From Zonotrichia leucophrys gambelii (lineage: Eukaryota > Chordata > Aves > Passeriformes > Passerellidae): DNA of 64,000 nt. Both the position numbers and the translations under genes were made by a program. Within the stretch, counting starts at the first letter, position 1, and every line of letters starts with the position of its first letter. Under the pieces are notes generated by a model that worked only from the letters and a program-made list of their open reading frames with translations, was not told the DNA's origin and ran no database searches. Location of the stretch: contig NC_088171.1 in NCBI RefSeq assembly GCF_028769735.1, positions 124,332,533 through 124,396,532 on the forward strand, given 5' to 3'. Of this stretch, positions 1 to 10,276 are shown piece by piece.

Positions 1-807
1 TAAGTGCCAAAGGCAGCTGTACTTACAAATAATAAGTTCTGCATACAAAAAGCAGGACAGCTTGGGACTTCCAGTGCTGAGGGCTGGTGTATAATTCATT
101 AGGGTCAGAAAAGTGGCTTAATGCTCCAAGTAGCTGTCACTGCTACGTGCAAATCTGTGCAACACTTTTTCTGCCTTTATGTAGGATGGAAAATGCTTGC
201 CTTCACTGGACCAGGACTAAGGATTATTCAAAAATGTATTATATAAATATTGCAGACAAGGGTGTTTTTCAGAAGAAGCCTACAGCTTCCCTTCTTGCTT
301 TGCTTGGCATTTGTGTGGGTCTGCCACACTCAGCTGCACTCTTTTCCCTTGGGAGAGCACACAGTGACACTTGTGTCAAACCAGACTCTCAGAGGGACAC
401 AGTGCCAAGCAAGTGGAGAAAAAAGGCAAGGACCCCAGATCACCAAGAGACTTCTTGTGAAACCACAGGGTTTTTTTTACTCACTTTCATTTTCAAAAAT
501 ATATGCCAAGCTACTGCCTTTAAAACTTGGAATCACTTAGTAACATTACACCTAACAAACAGGGAAAAGCTGTTATAGTTTTACACCTAACAGTAGGGAA
601 ATGTCACTTTCCAGATGTTTGATAACCACCTCTGTTAACCACAAATAAAACAAATTTTACCCTATATGTTAGTGCAGGAAATCCATTACAAAGCTGGGTG
701 GGTTTTTTGCTTTTTTATAAAACTATGTTAGTTGACTTAAGTTCAATGTGACTTGATTCCACACGTGAAAATAAATAAACCAAAGAGCTGGATTATGCAT
801 ACATTAC
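1..807 (-). other. TPD52 intron after exon 5 (partial)
   Basis: AT-rich sequence with no recognised exon of the expected next coding segment. A 12-nt exon-like element near the left edge is discussed as a finding. No transposon is recognised. Confidence 0.7.
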
Positions 808-849
808 CTCATAATAGGCATACTAATTGAATGTTGTATGGAGCGTATA
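808..849 (-). CDS. TPD52: TPD52 exon 5 (42-nt alternative exon, SIRSIQHSISMPIMR)
   Basis: This exon is very short and easy to miss. The minus strand shows a pyrimidine-rich tract (TTTGCTTTCTTTTCTC), acceptor GGCATGTAG, 42 nt, then donor ATGAG|GTAATG. Joined in phase 2 to exon 4 it reads S-I-R-S-I-Q-H-S-I-S-M-P-I-M and the first two bases of Arg. I recall the same peptide, ending SISMPAMR, in human TPD52 and TPD52L1 isoforms just before NSPTFKSFEE. At 42 nt it is a multiple of three and phase 2 on both sides, so skipping keeps the frame. In D53 this region belongs to a reported 14-3-3-binding motif; a regulated partner-binding role here is inference. Ala-to-Ile at SMPIM is the one visible change. 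Confidence 0.9.
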
Positions 850-1020
850 CTACATGCCAGCATTAAGAGAAAAGAAAGCAAAAGGTTAGTTTAAGGATTA
901 CATTGAGAAGAAATTGGCTTAGAGAGCTGACTTCTGTAAACTATCTTTGGTAAACAGCCAAACAGTCTTACATGGTCTTAGTAACTGCTGGGGTTTGCTT
1001 TCTTAAATTGCTTAGCCATG

Positions 1021-1046
1021 CACACACACACACACACACACACACA
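1021..1046 (+). repeat. (CA)13 microsatellite
   Basis: Thirteen uninterrupted CA dinucleotides in intron 4; a likely length-polymorphic marker. Confidence 0.95.
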
Positions 1047-4000
1047 AGTACATCAGAGCAAAAGCTGCAGCAACCTTTTCTTCTTTTAGAAATATTCAAG
1101 TGCCATGCTTGTTAGTACTTGTTCTGCTTTGCTGCAACAGTCTGTCTGCTCCTTAAGTTTCTCAAGCAACAGGAATCATGCTGCATTTTCAGTTTTGGCA
1201 ATAGTGAGTACCAAACACTTGAGAGTCTTATAAATCAGCTAATCTTCCTACTAAAAAATTATCTCTACATCCAGAAGGCTTCCATTTACATTCAGTAAAG
1301 TTTTTTACACTCATCAATACAAATTATCTACTCATCAATCAACAAAAGCAGTCACATCAGTCAGTATTCAAGATTGGATTATGCTGGGAGCAGGATAAAG
1401 TCCTGTGTTCTGAAATTCATGGAGTATTTCTATAACCTGCTAGTGTTGCTATAAAGTTACTGTTTGTCCAGCAAGAAAACACATCTACTTCTAGAAGGTA
1501 ATTGGATATAGATGAAGGAGCTCCTGCACAGCTTCAACACCACTACCACACACCAAATTTAGTTCCATACAGGAAATCCCTGTTTACTGCAGATACAAAC
1601 AAACCTTATATGTTAAATAATTCTTACCAAATACCACAACAGTAACTGAGAGTAATTACAAGTGATGATCTTAGGTTTTCATAACTATATATGGAATGCC
1701 AAAATTTGTCTGGGCTTTATGATGCCTTTCAAGAGAATACTTTCCAGGCAGTTGTTGGTGAAGGAGAGAATGGAAGGGAAACAACTCTCATAAAATGTAC
1801 CTCCAAACTTACAATTAGCATCTCAGCACAATCAATGGAAGATACATTCACAGAAGAAAAGGAAGTTCTATGTTTATTGCAGAAAAAGTTTTAAGAGATC
1901 CTTTATGAGGGCTCATTAGTAAAATACCATGATAGAAAAAAGGCTGGGATCCCTTAAGGCAGATGCACAACTATGGTTTGATCTGTAGTTACAGTGTACT
2001 GGGAATCAGATACACAAGGCCAGATGCTTTCCTGACACTTCACTGATGCACAGCTATGTTTCATCCATTTACCCAAGCCCATTTCTCCTGTGTTTCATTC
2101 TTATGGATGGCCTGGCTTCCACAGGCTTTTCCAGATCACAGACAAGCTGTCTCCTGGACTGTAATATATATCCTTCACTGTGATGTGGATTACTACAAGT
2201 TCTGGGCTTGCTACATAGCAGGTTTTCTTACAGAGCTACACTGACACTAACTAGTTTCAGTCAATGCTCAGCCAATTCCCCTCATGCTGCAAGAAGTTTC
2301 TCTCTGCAAGAAGTTTAAGGCTAAAGAGGATTAAATACATATATTTACAAACTGTAGAACTGCTCACACTGAAAAACAACAACCTATAGTGTATCACAGA
2401 TGTTCTAACAGGTGTCTACAAAAGTTTAGTTTCATCTCAGACATCATTTAATAGAAGAACTATTCATGTATTCATGAAGAATTTACTTGCTGCTGGAAAT
2501 ACACTTGTGTATACCCTCAGTTTCCAGTTTGCAAAAAAACACCACAAGATATTACATAGTTTTATCATACCATGATCTGGTTTGCAGGAGAACTGAATTA
2601 GATAAATGTAGTTGATTTTTTTTACCATAAGCCTAACATAACATTTTTTTAAACTATTCTTCAGGTAATGCAAGAGGCACAATTAAGCCTTGAACATCTT
2701 TATGAAGAAAACTTGTATTTCTTTCCCAAATCACAGAATGCCACACTAAAGCACTCACTCAACTAGGCCATCAACTCAGGCAGTTTGAAAGACAAGCCCT
2801 CTTTGCAATGCTCAAAAGCCAACACCTAGCTTAGAAAAGACAATAAATAAAAGAAGCACAGTAAGCTGCTCTCCAGTCTTCCATGCATTCTGTATTGTAT
2901 TAAAGCTTTCTTATCCTCTACACAATCATTTTTTTAAAGCTACTCCATTGCCTCACATTTTGAAAAGGCACAAGGAGGTATGCCAGAGTCCCAGCCTAGA
3001 AAACACAGCTCAACATACACAGTAGCCAGTTACTTTGTAGTTAAATGTCCAGCTGATATGTTATGGTATTTAGGAATCCATGATCATAGATCAGACTTCT
3101 AAAGCAAGCAAAGAAAGTTATTTTGTAATCTCAGAGCAAGGCAAAGGTGGACTTTGCTCCGTTATAGAGATGCAGTGCAAGAAGGGCCAAGTGCAAAGTC
3201 ATGACTGCTCAGAAGCTACATCTTGGTACTACTACTTTGCACAGAATACTGTTGCCTACAGAAGGAAAGTTAGCTTATCAAAACTTCAATAAATTCTTAT
3301 AAAGAGAATAAAGGTATTAAGAAAAACCTAAGATGGAACAGAGTTCATTTTCATCATAACAAAGGGCAGAGAAAACAAATACAAAAAGGAAGCAAAAATG
3401 CACTGACATTGCACTACCAGTCCCCCTTCTTCTCCATTTCAGTAGTTTCCAAAATCACAGCTCCAGCAGCTGCCTCACTCCCTTTTGCAACTCCCTATTA
3501 CATCACTTTGCAGTGCCCAAATAAAGATCTGTGTGTGATGTTTGCTGCATGGAACATGTCCATGAAATAGTCCAACAGGGAAGAAATCACACCACTGTAG
3601 CTGAGAAGTCCCTCAACCAAAACAATACAAGGGAAAGCGAAGCCTCAATGAAGCCAATGCAAGAGTTTAAGAACAAAAATGAACCTGCATATTCAGTACA
3701 AGTTCAAGTATCGGCCCATAAACTCTCACTTCCAGGAAAGAATTGAGGCATCTAAACTTTTCTGAAGCTCAGACTTGCCCTTAAGTAGTTATATAATCCT
3801 CAGACCTGAATTCAAATGAATTTGGTTCTCATGAAAAACATCTTTAATATTTTGTTTCAAGTGCAACTAAGATCTTTAGCAGCACTAATTCTTCACACTT
3901 TTGTTTTGTTTTCTAAACACAGCTACCCCTGAATTTATATCAATACCTTGCATTTCCACCACCACCACGATTCTCCCTGAGAAGCACACCAACAGTGCAG

Positions 4001-5716
4001 ACTTCTCTGATACTGTTACATTCTCTCCCAGGGGCACAGTTTCTGATAGAGTACTCAACACTCACAGAGCCTCTCACTGGAGTAATTAAGACACTCCTAA
4101 GGTATTCCTGAAGTAGACGACAGATCTGAGTCTGTGCTTGTCCTTGTCCAGTGAAATAGTCCAATACTAACTGGGGAACACCGCAGCCTTAAGGTAGAAA
4201 TGTGACTCCTGCTAAGTGAGCAGCTGAGCTTTGTATCCAAAAGGAACAGAAAATTCTTCCAAGTTCTCACTGATGCTGAACAGGACATATTTGAGACTGG
4301 CTGCTATTCTTATACCTGATCAAACTGAGCTCACTTCAGAGTCTGAGTTCTCATAGCATCCTGTGCCCCTGCCCATCTCCTCCCCTGGGACAACAGCTCC
4401 CAGTTAGTACTCCAGGAGCCAAATCACAACATCTTTATAGAGATCCTACTGCTCTCTTTAGCTCCTTAGTGGTGGAGGACAGAAAAGATTAAGTCAGGCT
4501 CAGATAGATGGGCTGAGAGGCAATGGACAGAAGTTGTTACACAGGAATTTTAACTGCTGAAAACACTGAGTATTTGCTTAGATCAAAGGTAATGTAGATG
4601 AAGTAACTAAGATACTGGCATTGCTAAAGTAATCAACTCAAGGATTGTTTCACTGGACAAACTATGAACAAAGAATGTATAAACTATTTTACATTTAGAC
4701 TCTAGTTATTTAGTTAGAATCACAATGCTAAACAGCCATTGTAATAGACACAAAAAGGGGGAAATCTCTGTTCTGCCATGGCACAAACACTGTACAGACA
4801 AAGAAGGAGGAATCCTGCATGCCATTGACCTCAACACCATATTCTGTCTCCTGATAAAAAACCTTGCAGCATCATTTTAGTGGGTTTATTTCTAACAAGG
4901 AAGAGAGACTTATTATTAGGTATACTCAAGTTTTCATGTTTTGAGATAGTTACCAGGTGAACATGAAGAAACATCTTCCCTGACATTAAAAGGGCTTCAG
5001 TTTTATCCTTACTAACATTGAAGAAAAGAAGAAATTACCTTTTACAGAGAAAACTTAAATGAAAAACTGTAATGGAGACAGTCTGACTACATGCTTAGTT
5101 TGAGAAGCAATTCTTGTGTCCACCTTACCTAAAGGAATGTGAAAATGCCTGTAGTCTGCACAATGCCAGAGTAAGCAGTAAAGAGAAAAATGAACTTCTG
5201 ATAAATATGAAGAAAAATCTGTAACTGTGTAGTTGTACTCAGAGCATTTTCTCACTAGACTCCATAAAGCAAGAAGTTAATGGCAGCACTTTAAAATGGC
5301 TGATTTTATTACACTGCTGCCAAAGCAGCAATATTCTGTGACAATGTGTGAATTTCTATTTGCCCAATAACTGAAAAATAAGTTTAACAACAACAAATTA
5401 CCTGTGGAGATGAATAATTGTATAGCTTCCAGAACTAAGAATTACATAATCCAGGAATTGTCAGCCAAGCATCTGATTGTATTGCATCCAGCAGGATTTT
5501 TGCAAGCAGCTCAAAATAGTTCTAAAAATTACTTGGCAGACTTACCTAATGTGTATGTAGGGCTGTGTCATTTGGCACAAAGTCAAAATATTGCATGCCA
5601 ACAATATTTAAGAATTAAAAAGTGCCAACAGTCTCTTAAAAAATGTAATAAAATCAAGCCACTTCTATGAGGCAGAACAGCTTAGACAGAAATAAAACAG
5701 ACTTGGAAGGAATTGA

Positions 5717-5775
5717 CACACAAAACAAAAACAAACAAACAAAACCCCAAACAAAAACAACAACAACAAAAAAGA
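5717..5775 (+). repeat. A-rich CAAA/CAA tract
   Basis: Runs of CAAAA, CAAAC and CAA units lie about 400 nt downstream of exon 4 on the minus strand, where they read as a T-rich GTTT/GTT tract. A simple repeat, or the decayed tail of an inserted element. Confidence 0.75.
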
Positions 5776-6177
5776 GGAAAACGACAAAACACAAACAGTG
5801 AAAGACATTAGTTGTTTAAATGTCATATTCCACAAGAGAGAAAGAGAGCAGGAATGACAGTGCTGTGTGTACCCCGCAGAGGCAGGCAGACAGTGCCACC
5901 TGCAATAACACCAGAAAAGTAAGAGCAGCAGTGGAGGCGGCAGCACACATTGCTTTTCTTGCCTACATAAAACACACACCACAGAACTCCTCAGCACCAG
6001 TGAAGACATACAAGCAGATTCTGCAGCAAGTCTCTTACCTCCCCTAAAACAGTTGCTGAAGGCTCTGGATAGATTAGCTTTTAGAAGCACTAGGTATGTT
6101 AGCAGCATAAATTTATTGCAGTGATAACCCGCTTAAATAAAAAATGCAATTACTTGGGAAAAGGTAAATAAACCTAC

Positions 6178-6279
6178 CTGACATCTTCAAATTTCTTGGT
6201 TATGACTGAACCAACAGAAGAAAAAGCAGCAGAAGCCTTCTGACCAGCCTGAGACAGGGTTTCTGATGTTCTCTTGTAT
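6178..6279 (-). CDS. TPD52: TPD52 exon 4 (conserved TSETLSQAGQKASAAFSSVG segment)
   Basis: The 102-nt exon has acceptor TTTGAAACCAG and donor CAG|GTAGGT. Its first base (A) completes the GCA Ala codon begun in exon 3, giving A-Y-K-R-T. It then encodes SETLSQAGQKASAAFSSVGS followed by VITKKFEDV and two bases (AG) of the next codon. The human equivalent reads AYKKTSETLSQAGQK and ends ITKKLEDVK, so the match is near-complete with conservative changes (K to R, L to F). This segment follows the coiled coil in all D52-like proteins. It leaves in phase 2, matching exon 5 and the phase expected of the next exon. Confidence 0.96.
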
Positions 6280-7176
6280 CTGGTTTCAAAAAAGCATTTA
6301 GTTTTTAGGTTTTTTTAACAAACATATAAGGAAACTTTTAGTGTGTGTCTATTTGTATTAAATGCAGAGGTACACTTCAGCTTTGGGGTCATATGGAAAA
6401 CCTGCTTAAGATGTTATTTTCAGCCTTTGCAGTCCCAGATGCTGCTGGCTACAGCATCTCTGCCAGCTCTGACCAGACGCAGTTCACCGACACGCACCTA
6501 CTACCCCACCTCTAGAACAGATGCTATCTGCTATCATAGGACTTATTAAAATACAAAATAAACTCACACATAAAACATCCCATAAAACATCCCAATCAAG
6601 AAAAAAGCCAACTCCAAAAAATACAAGAGAAAACAAAACACAAATAAACAAAACAAAAGGTCTATTTTTTGTGCCAAGTGTCTATTCTTGTACCACACAG
6701 TTCTGTCAACAAAATCCACCACAAAAAGTTTGAGGTACATCTTGTGACAATCTGTGGTTATTAACTGCAGAAGGCAGCTTGCTCTAGACCTTAAGTTAAC
6801 AATTGTGTTTGGCAAGAACAGTAACTGTAACTTTAAACTCTTCCTGCATGGACTCAATTTACAACAATTTTTAAGGGTAGAAAAAAAGGGTATTCTGTTG
6901 GACTTAGGACACCTTGGCATCTCAGATGTATCAGACAAAAAAAAAAGTGTGTTAGAACAGCCCATATTTTGGTCAATCATTCTTCTTTAGCATGAGATAC
7001 GGCTTGCGGTGTTCTTCTTTTTAAAAAGTCTGTTGATTTATCCAGAGAAATATTAATACAACTTAACTTTGTGTTATATATACTCATTTCACAAGAACAG
7101 AGTGTTTAGACGTGACACAAGACCTAAACAGTTTTCACTTCAGCAGTCTAAACAATCATCATGAGCTGGTACGTAC
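6280..7176 (-). other. TPD52 intron 3 (exon 3 to exon 4)
   Basis: This 897-nt intron has donor GTACGT and acceptor CCAG. Its first 37 nt are open in the exon 3 frame up to a TGA at 7140-7142. A T-rich stretch lies close to the acceptor. The plus-strand A-rich stretch at about 6560-6660 is low complexity. No AATAAA or ATTAAA is seen on the minus strand between the stop and exon 4. Confidence 0.85.
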
Positions 7177-7325
7177 GCCGTGGTTGATGTAACATCTTGC
7201 CAGCTTTTGGTAATGTTCTGCTTTAGTTCCTGTAGTGAGTTAATTCCCAGCTTTCTCTTGATTTCTGCTAGATGCTTCTCTTTGGCAGCTAGCACTTGTG
7301 AGAGCGTCTGGATTTCCTCTTCCAC
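7177..7325 (-). CDS. TPD52: TPD52 exon 3 (coiled-coil core)
   Basis: The 149-nt exon has acceptor GGTGCCACAG and donor ACGGC|GTACGT. It starts in phase 0 and ends with two bases (GC) of an Ala codon. It encodes VEEEIQTLSQVLAAKEKHLA, then EIKRKLGINSLQELKQNITK and SWQDVTSTT, nearly identical to the human central domain, which has NIAKGWQDVTAT at the equivalent point. Hydrophobic heptad positions (I, L, V, L, L, I, L) mark the coiled coil needed for D52/D53/D54 interaction. If the donor is not used, translation continues into the intron as YVPAHDDCLDC and stops at 7140. I place the boundary at 7177 because only that choice gives a consensus donor and the right phase for exon 4. Confidence 0.96.
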
Positions 7326-8907
7326 CTGTGGCACCAGAGTTGTTAACAAGTGGTTAACAGTTAACAAGGAATACACCTAACCATTTAACTATGTATTTCT
7401 TTAAAGCATCCACCAGACACCAGTAATGGGAGGGCTAACAGAGGTTTTTAACATTGTCTCACAGTCATTCCTAAATACTAAATGGGAAATCTAGCAGACA
7501 CTACAAGAGCTAGTGAGAAAGTACTCTACCTGCAGCTAGCTCTGTTACTGGAATATGTACAAGGAAGTTGGTAACTAAAAGACTGCATAGTTAGAAATTA
7601 GTACCTATGATATGTAAAGGCTGAAGATTAGTCAAACCTGGGACAACTGCCAACCCTGTACTCTGCTTCCACGTCAGAAGATATACCAATGTGTGACCAG
7701 TACCAGGAAGCTCAGAGCATGTCTGTCATACACAAATTTTGTCTCCTTGCTTCAACAGAAAGGTCCTTCTGTGGCTTAAGCCAGGATCTGTAGACTGGAT
7801 TCAGCCACAGGAGTGCCTTCCCCAGAGCAGGTGTGGAAATGGTGGAAGTCTGAGCAATCACACAACACAGCACCTGCTCTGTAACTAGAAAACTATATTG
7901 TGTGTGTGCTTCCTTCTTTACTCAGATGGTCACTTAAGCCTGGAAACATGACCAGAGATGTCAGCACAGTTCCACAATGCCAATCTGTGAGCTTTATAGA
8001 AGTGACAGAGGCACTAAGGCCATATGTATAAAGGCAAGAGCATCCCTCCCATCCTACTTCCTCATCCAGGCAAGATCACCCCAGTTTAGAGCAGCAGGCT
8101 GCCCACTCATTTAAGCTCCTTACAGGAGTACAGTTCCTTACAGTATCTTCAATGCACCTCTGTTTTGGATATCTTACATATCCTAGCAGGACCAGCCCAC
8201 CCTCACTATCTTTGGCATGAAATGATACTCAGGACTGCCAAATACAAGAATGTATTAAATGTGCTTAATTTAAAGCTAACCTTTGTTTGCTAACCTTAGG
8301 CTTATGTTAGTGTCTTTCATAAAATCCCATAGAGCTACTAAAGAAAAAAGACTGGCTCCCTAATAAAGCTTGACTTTGGCATGTATCAGGCCTGAATATT
8401 TGCCTGTCTGTTTTTCAAAGAATTGCTACTTTTTCTCATCCTTAAAAATATTCTGTTATGGACAAGAACAGTAACATGGTTAGACATTAGCAATACGGTG
8501 CCTACCCAGATCCTACTACAAAGCATTATTCATGAAGGAAACAGCTTTAGCTACTCCACACCTGTTGAGACAATACTTGGGGTTTGGTTTCCAACCATGT
8601 TCTCTTTGCTGATTTAACCCCTTCTCACTCGAGGGGGAAAAAATGGGTTAGATATTTATGTATCTTAGTTTAAAATCTGTGTATTCAGCACTTCCAGCTT
8701 AATTCCCCATCACTAGAACTGGCTGTTCTTTTCTCCTTGACACACTTCCTTCCTATCTGCATATCTATATATCTGCAATATACAGGAGTGCCAGCTTTAG
8801 ACACTCAGAGAATAACTATGCAAAGCATTAAGTGTATGTTTAAAGATAACATTATTCCAGATTTTCATCATCAAAACAAGTTTAAGAGCTATTTGCAAAA
8901 GAATTAC
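7326..8907 (-). other. TPD52 intron 2 (exon 2 to exon 3)
   Basis: This 1.58-kb intron has donor GTAATT and acceptor CCACAG. I see no recognisable repeat or extra exon. Confidence 0.85.
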
Positions 8908-9023
8908 CTTGGCAAGCTCTTTTCTTAGCTCATCCCGTTCTTCTTCTGAGAGTGTTTCTGCCATACTGACTGTGGCAGCAGCATCCTCTCCAACCTCAGG
9001 TATAGAGTCACTCCTCAGCAGCC
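8908..9023 (-). CDS. TPD52: TPD52 exon 2 (acidic segment leading into the coiled coil)
   Basis: The 116-nt exon has acceptor TAATCTCAAG and donor AAG|GTAATT. It enters in phase 1 (GG completes a Gly codon) and leaves in phase 0. It encodes LLRSDSIPEVGED, a run of Ala-Ala-Ala-Thr-Val-Ser-Met-Ala, then ETLSEEERDELRKELAK. The human counterpart reads LLRTDPVPEEGED, then ETLSEEEQEELRRELAK, so identity is unambiguous. The first half is acidic and PEST-like; the second half begins the coiled coil that mediates D52-family dimerisation (family knowledge). Both alternative first exons splice here, so it is the first constitutive exon. Confidence 0.95.
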
Positions 9024-10212
9024 CTTGAGATTAATAAAAAGCATTAAAAGTGAGATCACCACAAGACTGCCAAACAGCAGCTAATATTAGCACACAGCTT
9101 TTCCATCCCAGTGCACAAAAAAAACCGATGAGAGGACACCAAAGTCATGCTCCCCAACTACAGGAAGGAAACCAAAGGCATTTTATATTTCATTCTATCA
9201 AGCTTTATTCAAGCTCAATATAATGGCAACTGCTGCTGTAATAGGAGACTGGAAACCTGTTAAGAACAACACATCCCCCTACTCTGTGAGAGAAACCAAG
9301 ACACAGAACACTATGTCCTGACCAGTGTTCCTACACAACCTTGCCCAGGAGTCTGTGCACACTCTGGTCTCTCATTCATCTGGCACAGAAACTCTGGAAG
9401 TGCTGGAGATGCCCAAGGCCAATGCAGGGGGTCCCTCCCTTTCTGCTCACTGGATCAGATTATGAAGTGCCCACTGGGTGCAGCCACAAGCAAGGTTAAC
9501 AACCGTGGAGAAAACTACTGCACTGCAAGTATGAACTCTGTACTGTGCTTGATCTCTGTCCCTGGTAACTGGGACCACAGTGCCTAGAAGGTTGCAGATA
9601 TCATGGAACTGGAAATAAGCTGCTGGTATGCACCTGGACCTTAAGGCAGATGGGAAGTCCAGAGACAGAGCTCGGGAATGAAAGGCTGTTGCTTCTAAGC
9701 AGGAGACAGAGACTGATAAGAATGTGCATCCACTTAAACTGCTGCCTCTTCCAAATCCAGAAACCAAAACTCTGCCTAATTTTCCTACATAAACCACAAA
9801 CATCTCCATGGTCTTCTTCAATTTTTGCTTTCACAGCTCCAGGGCAAGGAAGGAGGATGATATTTGTATTACCACGATGCAATAACTGTAATTATTCATT
9901 TTTTTACTCCTTAGTGCTTGCAGTAAGACCATTTTAAACACCTTTTATGCAACAAAATTTCCAGCAAAATACTTCCAATTTTGAGTCTTTGTAGCTGACA
10001 CTTAAAGTTTGCCAAAATCAAGGAATTCTATTCTAATTGCAGAGAGACCAGTTTGCAGGGAGACCGCATGCTGGAATGGTTGTGGATTCCCAGAATTCTC
10101 TATTCAAGACATAAAACAGCGTTACAGATAATAAAAAAAAAGAAGCCAAATAAAAAGCTTAAAATACAAGAGGAAAGGATCAGGATTGTCTGTTAATAAG
10201 GAGCGAGGAAGA

Positions 10213-10276
10213 GCATGTGCATGTGTACATATACACACATACATATGTGAGCGTGTGTGTATATGCACATAAATAT
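10213..10276. repeat. Alternating purine-pyrimidine (TG/TA/CA) tract
   Basis: GCATGTGCATGTGTACATAT followed by CACACATACATATG and GTGTGTGTATATGCACAT: about 60 bp of nearly uninterrupted purine-pyrimidine alternation. Impure microsatellite with Z-DNA potential. Confidence 0.8.

Larger units (their letters stand above)
850..6177 (-). other. TPD52 intron 4 (exon 4 to exon 5)
   Basis: This 5.3-kb intron runs between the exon 4 donor (GTAGGT) and the exon 5 acceptor (TGTAG). It contains a (CA)13 tract and an A-rich AAAC-type tract, and otherwise AT-rich unique-looking sequence. Open frames inside are short, overlap on both strands and resemble nothing I know. Confidence 0.8.

Noticed and set aside
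1..800. Search for the conserved TPD52 NSPTFKSFEE exon
   Set aside because: No minus-strand translation resembling it was found left of exon 5, so the exon is placed outside the window.
5665..6108. 147-codon minus-strand open frame just downstream of TPD52 exon 4
   Set aside because: It has the right strand but does not contain the expected NSPTFKSFEE-type sequence. Its C-terminal half is the translated CAAA/CAA tract. It is intronic.
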